The notes: a model not told the origin generated them from the letters alone. A stretch of DNA of 64,000 nt from Mesorhizobium sp. CAU 1732 (GCF_039888675.1 NZ_JBDQQR010000001.1:3100001-3164000), one strand, 5' to 3'. Counted from the first letter of the stretch, positions 17,281-28,624 are shown. Translations and numbers: made by a program.

Positions 17281-18042
17281 TCAGATCCGATCCAGCACGC
17301 CGTCGAGCCAGGCGAAGAAACCCTTGGCGCCCTCGGTGTTTTCGGCAAGCGGCACGGCACTCGCCGCGAGCGACCGGCGCGGGCGTGGCGGCAGGTATTT
17401 GTTGACGGGCCGCGTGCCCTGCTCGGGCATCAGGTCGATCCCGCCGCGCTCGGCCACCATGATCGACACCGCCGAACCCGGATCGGCCAGATCGCCGAAG
17501 TGCCGCGCATTGGTCGGGCATGTGCGCACGCAGGACGGCACGCGATCGACCTCGTCGATCGTCTCGTTGTAGATGCGGTCGATGCACAAGGTGCACTTCT
17601 TCATGACGCCGGCGGCAAGGTCCATCTCGCGCGCGCCGTAGGGGCACGCCCAGGCGCAGAGCCCGCAGCCGATGCACATATCCTCGTCCACCAGCACGAT
17701 GCCGTCGTCGGTACGCTTGTAGGACGCGCCTGTCGGGCAAACGGTGACGCAGGGCGCATCCTCGCAATGCAGGCAGGATTTCGGGAAATGCACGATCCGC
17801 GCCTCCCCCGCCTCGCCGACGATCTCGCCGCCTTCGGGCACGACCTCATAGGAATGGACCCGGTTCAGGAACGTGCCGGACACGTCAGGCCCGTACGGGT
17901 CCTGGTCCGACAACGCCGCGCCGTAGCCGCCGGTGTTCCACTCCTTGCAGGAAACGACGCAGGCATGGCAGCCCACGCAGACATCGAGATCGATGACGAG
18001 GCCGAGCTTCTTCGGGGTGGCGTATGCGGGAAGGCTGGTCAT
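17281..18042 (-). CDS. soeB: Four-cluster [4Fe-4S] electron-transfer subunit (SoeB-like)
   Basis: A 253-residue DmsB/SoeB-type ferredoxin subunit carrying electrons from the Mo subunit to the membrane anchor. Four cysteine clusters are visible: CVGCHACVVSC, CLHCEDAPCVTVCP, CIGCGLCAWACP, and CTLC paired with CVRTCP. There is no signal peptide, so it acts on the cytoplasmic side. The start at 18042 has AAGAGGC upstream; longer readings run into the palindromic element that separates it from soeA. Confidence 0.88.
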   Translation of the reverse strand: MTSLPAYATPKKLGLVIDLDVCVGCHACVVSCKEWNTGGYGAALSDQDPYGPDVSGTFLNRVHSYEVVPEGGEIVGEAGEARIVHFPKSCLHCEDAPCVTVCPTGASYKRTDDGIVLVDEDMCIGCGLCAWACPYGAREMDLAAGVMKKCTLCIDRIYNETIDEVDRVPSCVRTCPTNARHFGDLADPGSAVSIMVAERGGIDLMPEQGTRPVNKYLPPRPRRSLAASAVPLAENTEGAKGFFAWLDGVLDRI

Positions 18043-18074
18043 GCGAACGCCTCTTCGCTTACGGCAGCGAACAA

Positions 18075-18215
18075 CCCCCACTCCGGCCCTTCGGGCCACC
18101 TCTCCCCCTCAAAAGGGGAGAGGAAACCAAGCTGGAAAAGTGCCGGCATTGCGGCAGCGGATTTCCTCTCCCCCAGACAGGGGGAGAGGTGGACGCGAAG
18201 CGGACGGAGTGGGGG
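18075..18215. repeat. Long palindromic element A1 between soeA and soeB
   Basis: A 141-bp GC-rich element. Outer arms CCCCCACTCC (18075-18084) and GGAGTGGGGG (18206-18215) are perfect inverted repeats. Inside are two hairpins, each built on CCTCTCCCC...GGGGAGAGG, plus a GGCCCTTCGGGCC palindrome. The same plan (outer arms plus two inner CTCC/GGAG hairpins) recurs at 24751, 27588, 49355 and 63723. It lies inside what should be one operon. Confidence 0.85.
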
Positions 18216-18232
18216 TGATTTGCGGCAGAACA

Positions 18233-21073
18233 TCACGAACTCCACTCCTGCCCATATCGCAACTCGGCCGGGTGCTCGGGCGTCATGTCCGCCTGCGGCG
18301 CCACATGCGGCTCGCTCACTTCGCCCGGCTCCGCCTTCACGATGCGCACGCGCAGGTCATACCACGCCGCCTGCCCCGTGATCGGGTCGGAGTTCGACCA
18401 GCGCATGCCGTCGCCCTTGGGCGGCAAGAGCTCGTGGATCAGATGGTTCATCAAAAAGCCCTTGCCGGCCTCGGGCGATTTCGGGTCAAGCGCCCACGCT
18501 CCGCCGCGCTTGCCGATCGCGTTCCACGTCCAGATCGTGTCGCGGTTGGCCGCATCGGTGCGCGCGACCGGCACTTTTATGCGGCCATGATGCGAGATCA
18601 GCCAGACCCAGTCGCCATCCCTGAGATCGTGCCTGTCGCAGATCGGACCCGGCACGAAGAGCGCGTTGCTGGTGTGGATCTGGCGCAGCCAGGCATTCAT
18701 CGAGCCCCAGGAATGGTACATCGCCATCGGCCGCTGGGTGATCGCGTGATAGGGGAATTCCTCGCCGTCGACGGCCGCTTCCTCGAGCGGCTTGTACCAC
18801 GCCGGCAAAGGCGTGAACGCGTCGAGAATGCGCTGGCGGTGGATTTCTGGTGCCATTGGCTCGCGCAAACCCTGCGCTGAAAGCCGGAACTTCTGCATCT
18901 CCTCGGAATAGAGCTGGAAGGTCACCGGCTGCGGCGTATCGTAAAAACCCATCTTCACGGCGAATTCCTGATACGCCGCATTGGCATGCTTGAAGAACTG
19001 CGCCTCCAGCGGGATATGCACCGTGTGGAACGAACCGTTCTCGATGTAGCGCTTGAGCTGGTCGCGATTGGCTGCACCCCTGCCCTCGCGATCGCCGTTC
19101 ACGCCCCGGAAGCCGGCGAGAGGCCCGATGCCGGGACGCCGCTCGTGGCGGACGATGTAATCGGCATAGTCGGCATAGAGAGCCGTGCCCCGGCTGTCGA
19201 CGAAGCCCGGCAACCGCAACCGCGCACCGAGATCGATCAGCACGCTCTGGAACCCGCGCACGTCGCGATCCGGCTCCACCACCGGCCAGCGGATGGCGTC
19301 GTTCACCGCGTCGGGTTCGGAGATCGGCCGGTCGAGCATCGAGATGCAGTCGTGCCGTTCCAGATAGGTCGTGTCCGGCAGGATCAAATCGGCATAGGCG
19401 ACCATCTCGGACGAATAGGCGTCGGAATAGATGATCTTCGGGATGCGGTATTCGCCCGTCGCCGGATCCTTGTCCTCCAGCATCTTCATGACGCCGCCGG
19501 TGTTCATCGACGAGTTCCACGCCATGTTGGCCATGTAGAGGAACATCACGTCGACCGGGTATGGATCGCCCGCATGCGCGTTGGCGATCACCATGTGCAT
19601 CAGGCCATGCGCCGAGATCGGCGCTTCCCACGAGAACGCCTTGTCGATGCGCGCGGGCTTGCCGTCCGCATCCACAAGCAAATCTTCGGGTCCGAGCGGA
19701 AAACCGAGATGCGGCCCCGACAGCGGCTGGTTGGAGCCGAAATGCTCTGACCTGCCGTGCGGACGCGGATGCGCAGACAGCGGCTTGGGATAAGGCGGCT
19801 CGAAGCGGAAGCCGCCGGGGCAATCGACCGCGCCGATCAGCACCTGCAGCATATGCAGCGCGCGCGCTGTCTGGAAACCGTTCGAATGCGCCGAGATGCC
19901 GCGCATCGCATGAAACGACACCGGCCGGCCCACGAAGGTTTGATGCCGCTCGCCATACATGTCGGTCCAGGGCTGCTCGACCGTGATCGCCTCGTCGAAG
20001 GCGACTCTGCCGATTTCGGCGGCCAGTCCGCGAATGATGGCCGCATCGATGCCGACTCTGTCGGCCACCGCATCGGGCGAATGCCTGTCGTCGAGATATT
20101 CCTCCGCGAGCAACTGGAACGACGGTACAGCAAATCGCCCGTCCTCCAGTTGAACCCGGCCTGAAAGCGATGGACGCGCGCCCCGCGTGCCTGCCGGCAC
20201 GACGCGTTCGGTCACCGTCTCGTAGACCAGCGGGCGCTTTTCGGCGTCACGGGCGAACAGGCCGTGATCGGCCGTTCCCGGCGCATCGATCACCAGCCAG
20301 GGCGCGTTCGAATACCGGACGAGATAATCGACGTCGATCCGCCTCGCCTTCAGAAGCTCGTGCACGACGGCGAGGATCATGAGCCCATCGGTGCCCGGCC
20401 GCACGCCGATCCAGTTGTCCGCGACCGCCGAATACCCCGTGCGGACGGGATTGACCGAGACGAAACGCGCGCCGCGCTTCTTCAGCTTCGAGATGCCGAT
20501 CTTGATCGGGTTGGAATCGTGGTCTTCCGCGACGCCAAACAGGACGAAGAGCTTGGTCCGGTCCCAGTCGGGCGCGCCGAATTCCCAGAACGCGCCGCCG
20601 ATCGTCATGATGCCGGCGGCCGCCATGTTGACCGAGCAGAAGCCGCCATGCGCGGCATAGTTGGGCGTGCCGAATTGCTGCGCCCAGAAGCTGGTGAGCG
20701 ACTGCGACTGGTCGCGCCCGGTGAAGAAGGCGAGTTTCTTGGGATCACGGTTGCGCGTCTCGCCAAGCCATTCCGTGGCAAGGCCAAGCGCCTCCTCCCA
20801 CGAGATTTCCTTGAACTCGCCCGAACCACGCGGGCCTACGCGCAGCATCGGCGCGTGCAGTCGGGCCGGCGCATAATGCTGCATGATGCCGGCAGACCCC
20901 TTCGCGCACAGCACCCCCTTGTTGACCGGGTGGTCGCGGTTGCCCTCGATGTAGCGGATCTTGCCGTCCTTGAGATGCACATCGATCCCGCAGCGGCATG
21001 CACACATGTAGCATGTCGTCTTGCGGACCTCGTCCGACACCGGCTTGGAAAGATCGATCTGATGATCCAGCAT
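18233..21073 (-). CDS. soeA: Molybdopterin oxidoreductase catalytic subunit (SoeA-like)
   Basis: A 946-residue DMSO reductase-family catalytic subunit with bis-MGD molybdenum. The N-terminal [4Fe-4S] motif uses Cys21, Cys24, Cys28 and Cys56 (CYMCACRCGI then VLCAKG). Cys146 in HGGFCSVNM is the likely Mo ligand. No twin-arginine signal is present, so the enzyme is cytoplasmic, which fits SoeABC sulfite oxidation and argues against periplasmic DMSO or nitrate reductases. ATG at 21073 follows GAGGAGC. Expected reaction: sulfite to sulfate with electrons to quinone; thiosulfate or polysulfide chemistry is possible. Confidence 0.85.
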   Translation of the reverse strand: MLDHQIDLSKPVSDEVRKTTCYMCACRCGIDVHLKDGKIRYIEGNRDHPVNKGVLCAKGSAGIMQHYAPARLHAPMLRVGPRGSGEFKEISWEEALGLATEWLGETRNRDPKKLAFFTGRDQSQSLTSFWAQQFGTPNYAAHGGFCSVNMAAAGIMTIGGAFWEFGAPDWDRTKLFVLFGVAEDHDSNPIKIGISKLKKRGARFVSVNPVRTGYSAVADNWIGVRPGTDGLMILAVVHELLKARRIDVDYLVRYSNAPWLVIDAPGTADHGLFARDAEKRPLVYETVTERVVPAGTRGARPSLSGRVQLEDGRFAVPSFQLLAEEYLDDRHSPDAVADRVGIDAAIIRGLAAEIGRVAFDEAITVEQPWTDMYGERHQTFVGRPVSFHAMRGISAHSNGFQTARALHMLQVLIGAVDCPGGFRFEPPYPKPLSAHPRPHGRSEHFGSNQPLSGPHLGFPLGPEDLLVDADGKPARIDKAFSWEAPISAHGLMHMVIANAHAGDPYPVDVMFLYMANMAWNSSMNTGGVMKMLEDKDPATGEYRIPKIIYSDAYSSEMVAYADLILPDTTYLERHDCISMLDRPISEPDAVNDAIRWPVVEPDRDVRGFQSVLIDLGARLRLPGFVDSRGTALYADYADYIVRHERRPGIGPLAGFRGVNGDREGRGAANRDQLKRYIENGSFHTVHIPLEAQFFKHANAAYQEFAVKMGFYDTPQPVTFQLYSEEMQKFRLSAQGLREPMAPEIHRQRILDAFTPLPAWYKPLEEAAVDGEEFPYHAITQRPMAMYHSWGSMNAWLRQIHTSNALFVPGPICDRHDLRDGDWVWLISHHGRIKVPVARTDAANRDTIWTWNAIGKRGGAWALDPKSPEAGKGFLMNHLIHELLPPKGDGMRWSNSDPITGQAAWYDLRVRIVKAEPGEVSEPHVAPQADMTPEHPAELRYGQEWSS

Positions 21074-21193
21074 GAAAGCTCCTCACCGGCACAGGTCTAG
21101 TGAAGGCCGGAGGGGATTGAAATGCCCTGCGCGCGACTAAGTGTGGAATATTATTCCGCAACGCGTCGGCGGAAAAAGAGTGGCGGCCGAGTA

Positions 21194-21625
21194 TCAGTTT
21201 TCGACGATGATCCGGGTGTTGCCCGGCCCGACATGGCGCACCAGGCGATAGAACGCCTCCGCGTTCGGCGTGGCCAGTCTCACGCAGCCATGCGACGCAG
21301 GCGTGCCGAGGCGATTGACCGACGTCGTCCCATGCACCGCCCAGCCGCGATCGTAGAACACCGCGAACGGCATCGGCGCGTTGTCATAGGTTCGCGACAG
21401 CCACAGCGTGTGCAGGCGCTGCGGCCGGAACTCGCCGCGCGGTGTCGTATAGCCCTGCGCGGCGGTCGAAACCGGCCAGTCGTACAACACCTTGCCGTAA
21501 TGGGTGACGGTCATCCGCTGCGCCGCCACATCGACACGCGCGACGAGTGTGGACGCCTGCGCGCTCCACGCGGAGCCCAGAAGTGCCGCGGCCATGCAAA
21601 AGCCGCCCCAGAAGCGCCTCATCAT
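21194..21625 (-). CDS. Periplasmic L,D-transpeptidase (YkuD domain)
   Basis: Forms 3-3 cross-links or anchors proteins to peptidoglycan. The 143-residue protein has a signal peptide (about 1-24, ending AQA) and a minimal YkuD domain with His98 in VHGTTSVNRLG and the catalytic SHGCVRL motif (His112, Cys114). It has no peptidoglycan-binding extension. Starts at 21625 or 21622 (ATGATG) are equally possible; the ribosome site is weak. It diverges from the M20 peptidase gene. Confidence 0.88.
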   Translation of the reverse strand: MMRRFWGGFCMAAALLGSAWSAQASTLVARVDVAAQRMTVTHYGKVLYDWPVSTAAQGYTTPRGEFRPQRLHTLWLSRTYDNAPMPFAVFYDRGWAVHGTTSVNRLGTPASHGCVRLATPNAEAFYRLVRHVGPGNTRIIVEN

Positions 21626-21808
21626 CTCAACCCCATGCCTTCGCCCACCGAATGCTATCGTTCCGACCTCACATGGTCGGCGGCCAGTCTGACGCCAATT
21701 TCCTAACAATCCCTCGCCGGCCGCCCGGTCCTCTGGCCCTGCCCTGCCTCTTCCGTGGCCCAACATCGCTGGCTTGTCGGCGCGCAAGCGTCCTGCTCAT
21801 CTGTGGTC

Positions 21809-23086
21809 ATGTTTGAAAAGCTCTTCCGCGCCATCGACGACCGGCGAGACGACCTCGTCGCTCTCACCCAGGACCTGATCCGGTTCCCGACGATCAACCC
21901 TCCCGGCGAAGCGTACACGCCATGCGCCGAATATCTCGGCGAACGCCTTCGCAAGCGCGGTTTCGGCGTCGAATATGTTCGCGGCGAAGGCACCCCGGGC
22001 GACAGCGATCGCTATCCGCGAACGAACGTCGTGGCCCGCTTCGACGGCCGCAGCGCTGGCCCGACCGTGCATTTCAACTCGCATATCGATGTGGTGGAAG
22101 CGGGAGAAGGCTGGACGCTCGACCCGTTCGAAGGCGTGGTGAAGGACGGCCGCATCTACGGGCGCGGCGCCTGCGACATGAAGGGCGGACTGGCGGCATC
22201 GGTCATCGCCGCCGAAACCTTCATGGCGGTCTTCCCAGATTTTCCCGGCGCGATCGAGATATCCGGCACGGTCGACGAGGAATCGGGCGGCTATGGCGGC
22301 GTCGCCTACCTCGCCTCGAAAGGCTATTTCTCAAAACCCCGCGTCGATCACGTCATCATCCCCGAGCCCCTGAACAAGGACCGCATCTGCCTCGGCCATC
22401 GCGGCGTCTGGTGGGCGGAGATCGAGACCAAGGGCTCGATCGCGCATGGGTCGATGCCCTTCCTCGGCGATTCGGCCATCCGCCACATGAGCGCGGTGCT
22501 GACGGCGTTCGAGGAGGATCTGTTCCCGGCACTCGACCGCAAGCAGACGCGCATGCCTGTCGTGCCGGAGGGCGCGCGCCGCTCCACCATGAACATCAAC
22601 TCGATCCATGGCGGCCAGACGGAGGACTATTTTCCCGGCTTCCCGGCGCCCAACGTGCCGGATTCGTGCCGCACTGTCATCGACCGCCGCTTCCTGCTGG
22701 AAGAATCGATCGACGACGTGAAGGACGAAGTGACGTCCATTCTCGACCGCCTCAAGCGCGAACGGCCGAAATTCGACTATTCGATCCGCGATCTCTTCGA
22801 AGTCCAGCCGCTGATGACCGAGCGCGATTCGCCGGTCGTGGAGGCCGTGGCCGAAGGCATCCGCGAAATCTTCGGCAAGGAGCCGGACTACGTCATTTCG
22901 CCGGGAACCTACGACCAGAAGCACGTCGCGCGGATCGGGCACCTGTTCGACTGCATCGCCTACGGTCCCGGTGTGCTCGATCTGGCGCATCGTCCCGACG
23001 AATGGGTCGGCATCGAGGACATGATCCAGTCGGCCAAGGTGATGGCGGTCGGTCTCAACCGGCTGTTGCGCGACGGCCGGGCGTGA
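21809..23086 (+). CDS. M20 family peptidase (ArgE/DapE type)
   Basis: A 425-residue zinc deacylase/peptidase. Metal-site motifs are clear: HFNSHIDVV (His and Asp), GRGACDMKGG (bridging Asp region), DEESGGYGG (catalytic Glu-Glu) and a C-terminal His around YDQKHVARIGH. The dimerisation lid lies in the middle. ATG at 21809 follows CTGTGGTC with a weak ribosome site. It sits 148 bp upstream of a peptide-type ABC importer in the same direction, so it probably processes an imported N-acyl amino acid or small peptide. Calling it ArgE or DapE would be over-specific. Confidence 0.85.
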   Translation: MFEKLFRAIDDRRDDLVALTQDLIRFPTINPPGEAYTPCAEYLGERLRKRGFGVEYVRGEGTPGDSDRYPRTNVVARFDGRSAGPTVHFNSHIDVVEAGEGWTLDPFEGVVKDGRIYGRGACDMKGGLAASVIAAETFMAVFPDFPGAIEISGTVDEESGGYGGVAYLASKGYFSKPRVDHVIIPEPLNKDRICLGHRGVWWAEIETKGSIAHGSMPFLGDSAIRHMSAVLTAFEEDLFPALDRKQTRMPVVPEGARRSTMNINSIHGGQTEDYFPGFPAPNVPDSCRTVIDRRFLLEESIDDVKDEVTSILDRLKRERPKFDYSIRDLFEVQPLMTERDSPVVEAVAEGIREIFGKEPDYVISPGTYDQKHVARIGHLFDCIAYGPGVLDLAHRPDEWVGIEDMIQSAKVMAVGLNRLLRDGRA

Positions 23087-23234
23087 CTGCCCGATTGATC
23101 ATTTCGTGCCACCGCATGCGGCGCTGCCGCAATTCCATTTCACGCAGCAGCGTTGCAATGCAACAAACGCGATTTACTCCCCGGCCGTTTCGCGCTTTGA
23201 TCGCCGGGAACACATCGTCTGCCGGGAGACAGTC

Positions 23235-24716
23235 ATGACGCATTTCAAATCGATCCTTGTCGCGACCGCAATCGCGCTCGCTTGCTCGACAGCGGCTCAG
23301 GCCGCCCGCACCGACCTCGTGATCGGCGTGGTTCTCGAGCCGCCGCACCTCGACCCCACGGCAGGCGCCGCCGCCGCGATCGACGAAATCGTCTACGCCA
23401 ACCTCTTCGAGGGACTGACGCGCATCGGCTCGAAGGGCGAAGTGCTGCCCGCGCTCGCCGAAAGCTGGGAAATCTCCGACGACGGAAAGGTTTACACCTT
23501 CAAGCTCCATTCCGGCGTGAAGTTTCACGACGGCGCCGACTTCACCGCCGACGATGTGAAATTCTCGCTCGACCGCGCCCGCGCCGACGATTCGACCAAC
23601 GCGCAGAAGACACTCTTTGCCGCGATCGACACGGTCGAAGTGGTTGATCCGACGACCGTGAAGGTAGCGCTCAAGACCCCGCAGGGCTCGTTCCTCTACA
23701 ATATGGGCTGGGGCGATGCCGTCATCGTCGACGAGGCTTCCGCCGCCGGCAACAAGGAGACTCCCGTCGGCACCGGTCCGTTCAAGTTCCAATCCTGGGC
23801 CAAGGGCTCGGCTGTCACGCTGGTGAAGAACCCCGATTATTGGGGCGAGCCGGTCGCGCTCGAAAAGGCGGAATTCCGCGTCGTGCCGGACGCCGCCGCT
23901 GCAATTCCCGCGCTGCTCTCGGGCGACGTTCAGGCATTCGCGAATGCCCCTGTCGGCGACGCGTTGGCGCAGATCGAATCCGATCCCCGCTTCAAGGTCG
24001 TGATCGGCTCGACTGAGGGCGAGACGCTCCTGTCGATGAACAACGGCAAGGAGCCCTTCGACAAGCTGGAAGTGCGCCAGGCGATTGCCCATGCGCTCAA
24101 CCGCGACGAAATCATCGTCGGCGCTTCGAACGGCTTCGGCACGCCGATCGGCTCGCACTTCTCGCCCGCCAACGCGGCCTATGTCGACCTGACCGGCACC
24201 TACCCGCATGATGTCGAGAAGGCGAAACAGCTTCTGGCCGACGCCGGCTACCCGGACGGCTTCTCGGCCACGATCAAGCTGCCGCCACCGCCCTACGCCC
24301 GCCTCGGCGGCGAGATCATCGCCTCGGAACTGCGCCAGGTCGGCATTAATCTGGAGATCATTCCGGTCGAGTGGGCCGACTGGCTTTCCCAGGTCTTCAC
24401 CGACAAGAACTACGACCTGACGATCGTCTCGCACACCGAGCCGAACGACATCGATATCTACTCGCGGCCGGACTACTACTTCAATTACAAGAACCCCGAG
24501 TTCAACAAGGTCATCGAGGAACTGAACGTCACGGCCGACGAGGCCAAGCGCAATGAGCTTTACGGCCAGGCCCAGAAGATCCTCGCCGACGACGCCGTGG
24601 CAGGCTTCCTCTTCCAGTTGCCCAAGGTCGGCATCTGGGATGCCAAGCTGCAGGGCATGTGGGAAAACTCGCCCATACAGGCGACGGACCTGACCGGAGT
24701 GAGCTGGTCGGAATAA
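23235..24716 (+). CDS. Family 5 ABC transporter substrate-binding protein
   Basis: Periplasmic solute receptor (493 residues) of the dipeptide/oligopeptide/nickel class. It has a Sec signal peptide (about 1-23, AQA cleavage site) and the SBP_bac_5 start pattern LEPPHLDPTAG and ANLFEGLTRIG, then VGTGPFKFQSW. ATG at 23235 has GGGAGA upstream. It is followed by permease and ATPase genes, making a complete importer; a long palindrome (A2) separates it from the permeases. Substrate unknown; the preceding M20 peptidase suggests a peptide or acylated amino acid. Confidence 0.9.
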   Translation: MTHFKSILVATAIALACSTAAQAARTDLVIGVVLEPPHLDPTAGAAAAIDEIVYANLFEGLTRIGSKGEVLPALAESWEISDDGKVYTFKLHSGVKFHDGADFTADDVKFSLDRARADDSTNAQKTLFAAIDTVEVVDPTTVKVALKTPQGSFLYNMGWGDAVIVDEASAAGNKETPVGTGPFKFQSWAKGSAVTLVKNPDYWGEPVALEKAEFRVVPDAAAAIPALLSGDVQAFANAPVGDALAQIESDPRFKVVIGSTEGETLLSMNNGKEPFDKLEVRQAIAHALNRDEIIVGASNGFGTPIGSHFSPANAAYVDLTGTYPHDVEKAKQLLADAGYPDGFSATIKLPPPPYARLGGEIIASELRQVGINLEIIPVEWADWLSQVFTDKNYDLTIVSHTEPNDIDIYSRPDYYFNYKNPEFNKVIEELNVTADEAKRNELYGQAQKILADDAVAGFLFQLPKVGIWDAKLQGMWENSPIQATDLTGVSWSE

Positions 24717-24750
24717 AGATGGCGTAGACCAGTCTGTACGACATGTACTC

Positions 24751-24919
24751 TACGTTGCCCCCCTCTGGCCTGCCGGCCATCTCCCCCACAAGGGGGGAGA
24801 TCGTCCCGCATAAGCCTCTGCGCTTTTCCTTCGACGCTGGAGATTGGCGACAGCGAAGATGCAGGCTGATCTCCCCGCTTGTGGGGGAGATGGCCGGCAG
24901 GCCAGAGGGGGGCAACGTA
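24751..24919. repeat. Long palindromic element A2 between SBP and permease genes
   Basis: A 169-bp element with perfect 42-bp inverted arms at 24751-24792 and 24878-24919 (outer ends TACGTTGCC and GGCAACGTA). The loop side of each arm forms smaller CTCCCC/GGGGAG hairpins. As RNA it would fold into a very stable structure. It lies 34 bp after the substrate-binding protein stop and 55 bp before the permease start, where differential expression within an importer operon is common. Confidence 0.92.
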
Positions 24920-24954
24920 GAACGCCGGCATCGGAACTTCCCGCTACCATCGTC

Positions 24955-24994
24955 ATGACCGCCTTCCTGCTCACATGACCGCCTTCCTGCTCAA
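24955..24994 (+). repeat. 20-bp tandem duplication over the permease start codon
   Basis: Two 20-bp copies, 24955-24974 and 24975-24994, each starting ATGACCGCCTTCC and differing only in the last base. The first ATG opens a seven-codon reading frame whose TGA (24976-24978) overlaps the second ATG (24975), giving an ATGA junction. The unit is not a multiple of three, so only the second copy is in frame with the permease. Confidence 0.85.
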
Positions 24995-25922
24995 GCGACT
25001 TGCCATTGGCGCGATCACACTCCTGGTCGCGTCGATCGTCGTCTTTGCGATCATGGAAGTGCTGCCCGGCGACCCCGCCGTGTTGATGCTGGGCATGAAC
25101 GCCACGCCAGAGGCGCTGGAGACGCTGCGGACGCAGATGGGCCTCGGCGACCCGGTGTTCCTGCGCTACCTGAACTGGGTCAGCGGAATGCTGGTCGGCG
25201 ATTTCGGCCGCTCCTACACCTATTCCTCGCCCGTCAGCACGCTCATAGCCGAACGCATCGTGGTGTCCCTGCCGCTCGCGATCATTTCGCTCCTGCTGTC
25301 GACCGCAATCGCCATACCCGTCGGCATCTTTGCCGCCGCAAGGCGCGGCCGGCTGCCGGACACGGTTTCGATGGGAACGGCGCAGATCGGCGTCGCCATT
25401 CCAAACTTCTGGTTCGCGCTCTTGCTCATCTACGTCTTCGCGGTCTGGCTGCGGCTGGTCCCGGCCGGCGGCTTTGCCGGCTGGAACGCCGGCATATGGC
25501 CGGGCATCAAATCGCTGATCCTGCCGGCGGTCGCACTCGCGATGCCGCAGGCGGCGATCCTCGCGCGTGTGACACGCTCCGCCATGCTGGAAGTCCTTGG
25601 CGAAGACTATATCCGCACCGCGCGCGCCAAAGGCATGCCGCGTCAGGTCGTCTTGTGGCGGCACGCACTGCGCAACGCCATGATCCCCGTCCTCACCATT
25701 CTCGGCCTCCAGTTCTCGTTCCTGCTTGCCGGCACGATCATCATCGAGAACGTCTTCTACCTGCCCGGCCTTGGCCGCCTCGTCTTCCAGGCGATCACCC
25801 AGCGCGACCTGATCGTGGTGGAAGGCGTGGTCATGCTGCTCGTCGCAAGCGTCGTGGTCGTCAACCTCATCGTCGACATTCTCTACGCGGTCGTCGATCC
25901 CCGGCTCCGGGTGCGAACATGA
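24975..25922 (+). CDS. ABC transporter permease, DppB type
   Basis: A 315-residue inner-membrane permease with six predicted helices, starting MTAFLLKRLAIGAITLL, and a C-terminal BPD_transp_1 domain with the ATPase-contact EAA-like loop around EDYIRTARAKGMP. It partners with the DppC-type permease, whose ATG overlaps this stop codon (ATGA). A tandem duplication immediately precedes its start. Confidence 0.9.
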   Translation: MTAFLLKRLAIGAITLLVASIVVFAIMEVLPGDPAVLMLGMNATPEALETLRTQMGLGDPVFLRYLNWVSGMLVGDFGRSYTYSSPVSTLIAERIVVSLPLAIISLLLSTAIAIPVGIFAAARRGRLPDTVSMGTAQIGVAIPNFWFALLLIYVFAVWLRLVPAGGFAGWNAGIWPGIKSLILPAVALAMPQAAILARVTRSAMLEVLGEDYIRTARAKGMPRQVVLWRHALRNAMIPVLTILGLQFSFLLAGTIIIENVFYLPGLGRLVFQAITQRDLIVVEGVVMLLVASVVVVNLIVDILYAVVDPRLRVRT

Positions 25923-26787
25923 CCGATATGTCCGTCGGTATCGAACCGTCCGGCGCGCGCGCCGTCCTGAAGCAGGCATTCGCCAATCGCTCGTTCCTGA
26001 TCGGCTTCCTGATCACGGTGCTGATCGCGCTGACGGCGCTCGTCTCGTTCCTGTGGACGCCATACGACGTCACCAACCTCGTCGTCGCCGACCGCATGAA
26101 GGGCCTGTCGCTAGACCACCCCTTCGGCACCGACCATTTCGGCCGCGATATCCTGTCCATGATCATGGTCGGCGCGCGCAATTCGATCGCGGTCGCCGTC
26201 GTCGCGGTCGGCATCGGCATCGCCATCGGCGTGCCGCTGGGCTGTTGGGCGGCAGCACGCGGCGGCTGGCTCGACGAGGTGGTGATGCGCTTCAACGACC
26301 TCGTCTTCGCATTCCCCGCGCTCCTGTCGGCCGTCATGATCACGGCCATCTTCGGCCCCGGCGCCGTCAATGCCATCATCGCGATCGGCATCTTCAACGT
26401 ACCCGTCTTCGCACGCGTCGCGCGCGCAGGCGCCCTGTCGCTCTGGCCGCGCGAATATGTTCTCGCCGCGCGCGCCGCCGGCAAGGGCAAGACGCTGATC
26501 ACGATCGAACACATCCTGCCCAACATCGCCTCGCTGCTCCTCGTCCAGGGAACGATCCAGTTCGCGCTGGGCATTCTGGCCGAAGCGGGACTGTCCTATC
26601 TGGGCCTCGGCACGCAGCCGCCCATGCCGACCTGGGGTCGCATGCTGTTCGACGCCCAGACGCGCATGATGATCGCGCCGCATCTGGCGATCTTTCCCGG
26701 CCTTGCCATCGTCGTGACCGTGCTCGGCCTCAATCTTCTTGGCGACGGCCTGCGCGACGTCCTCGATCCGAGACTGAGGCGCGAGCG

Positions 26788-26791
<4 letters not shown>
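25919..26791 (+). CDS. ABC transporter permease, DppC type
   Basis: A 290-residue permease with an N-terminal helix (about 22-45), the DppC-type block FGTDHFGRDILSMI, and the EAA loop around REYVLAARAAGKG. It ends in the family pattern LNLLGDGLRDVLDPRLR. It overlaps the preceding permease stop and the following ATPase start by ATGA junctions, so translation of the three genes is coupled. Confidence 0.9.
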
Positions 26792-28562
<1,771 letters not shown>

Positions 28563-28563
<1 letters not shown>

Positions 28564-28612
28564 AGCATCGGACCGAAAAGTGGAATCCGGTTTTCGGATT
28601 ATTCCGATGCTC
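28563..28612. repeat. Short palindromic element B2, at the ATPase stop codon
   Basis: A 50-bp palindromic element with perfect 10-bp outer arms (GAGCATCGGA at 28563-28572, TCCGATGCTC at 28603-28612). Its first base is the G of the TAG stop of the dual ATPase. It is the near-identical counterpart of B1 at putA, in the same orientation relative to the gene, and could act as the transcript-end hairpin. Confidence 0.82.
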
Positions 28613-28624
28613 AAACAAAGAGAT

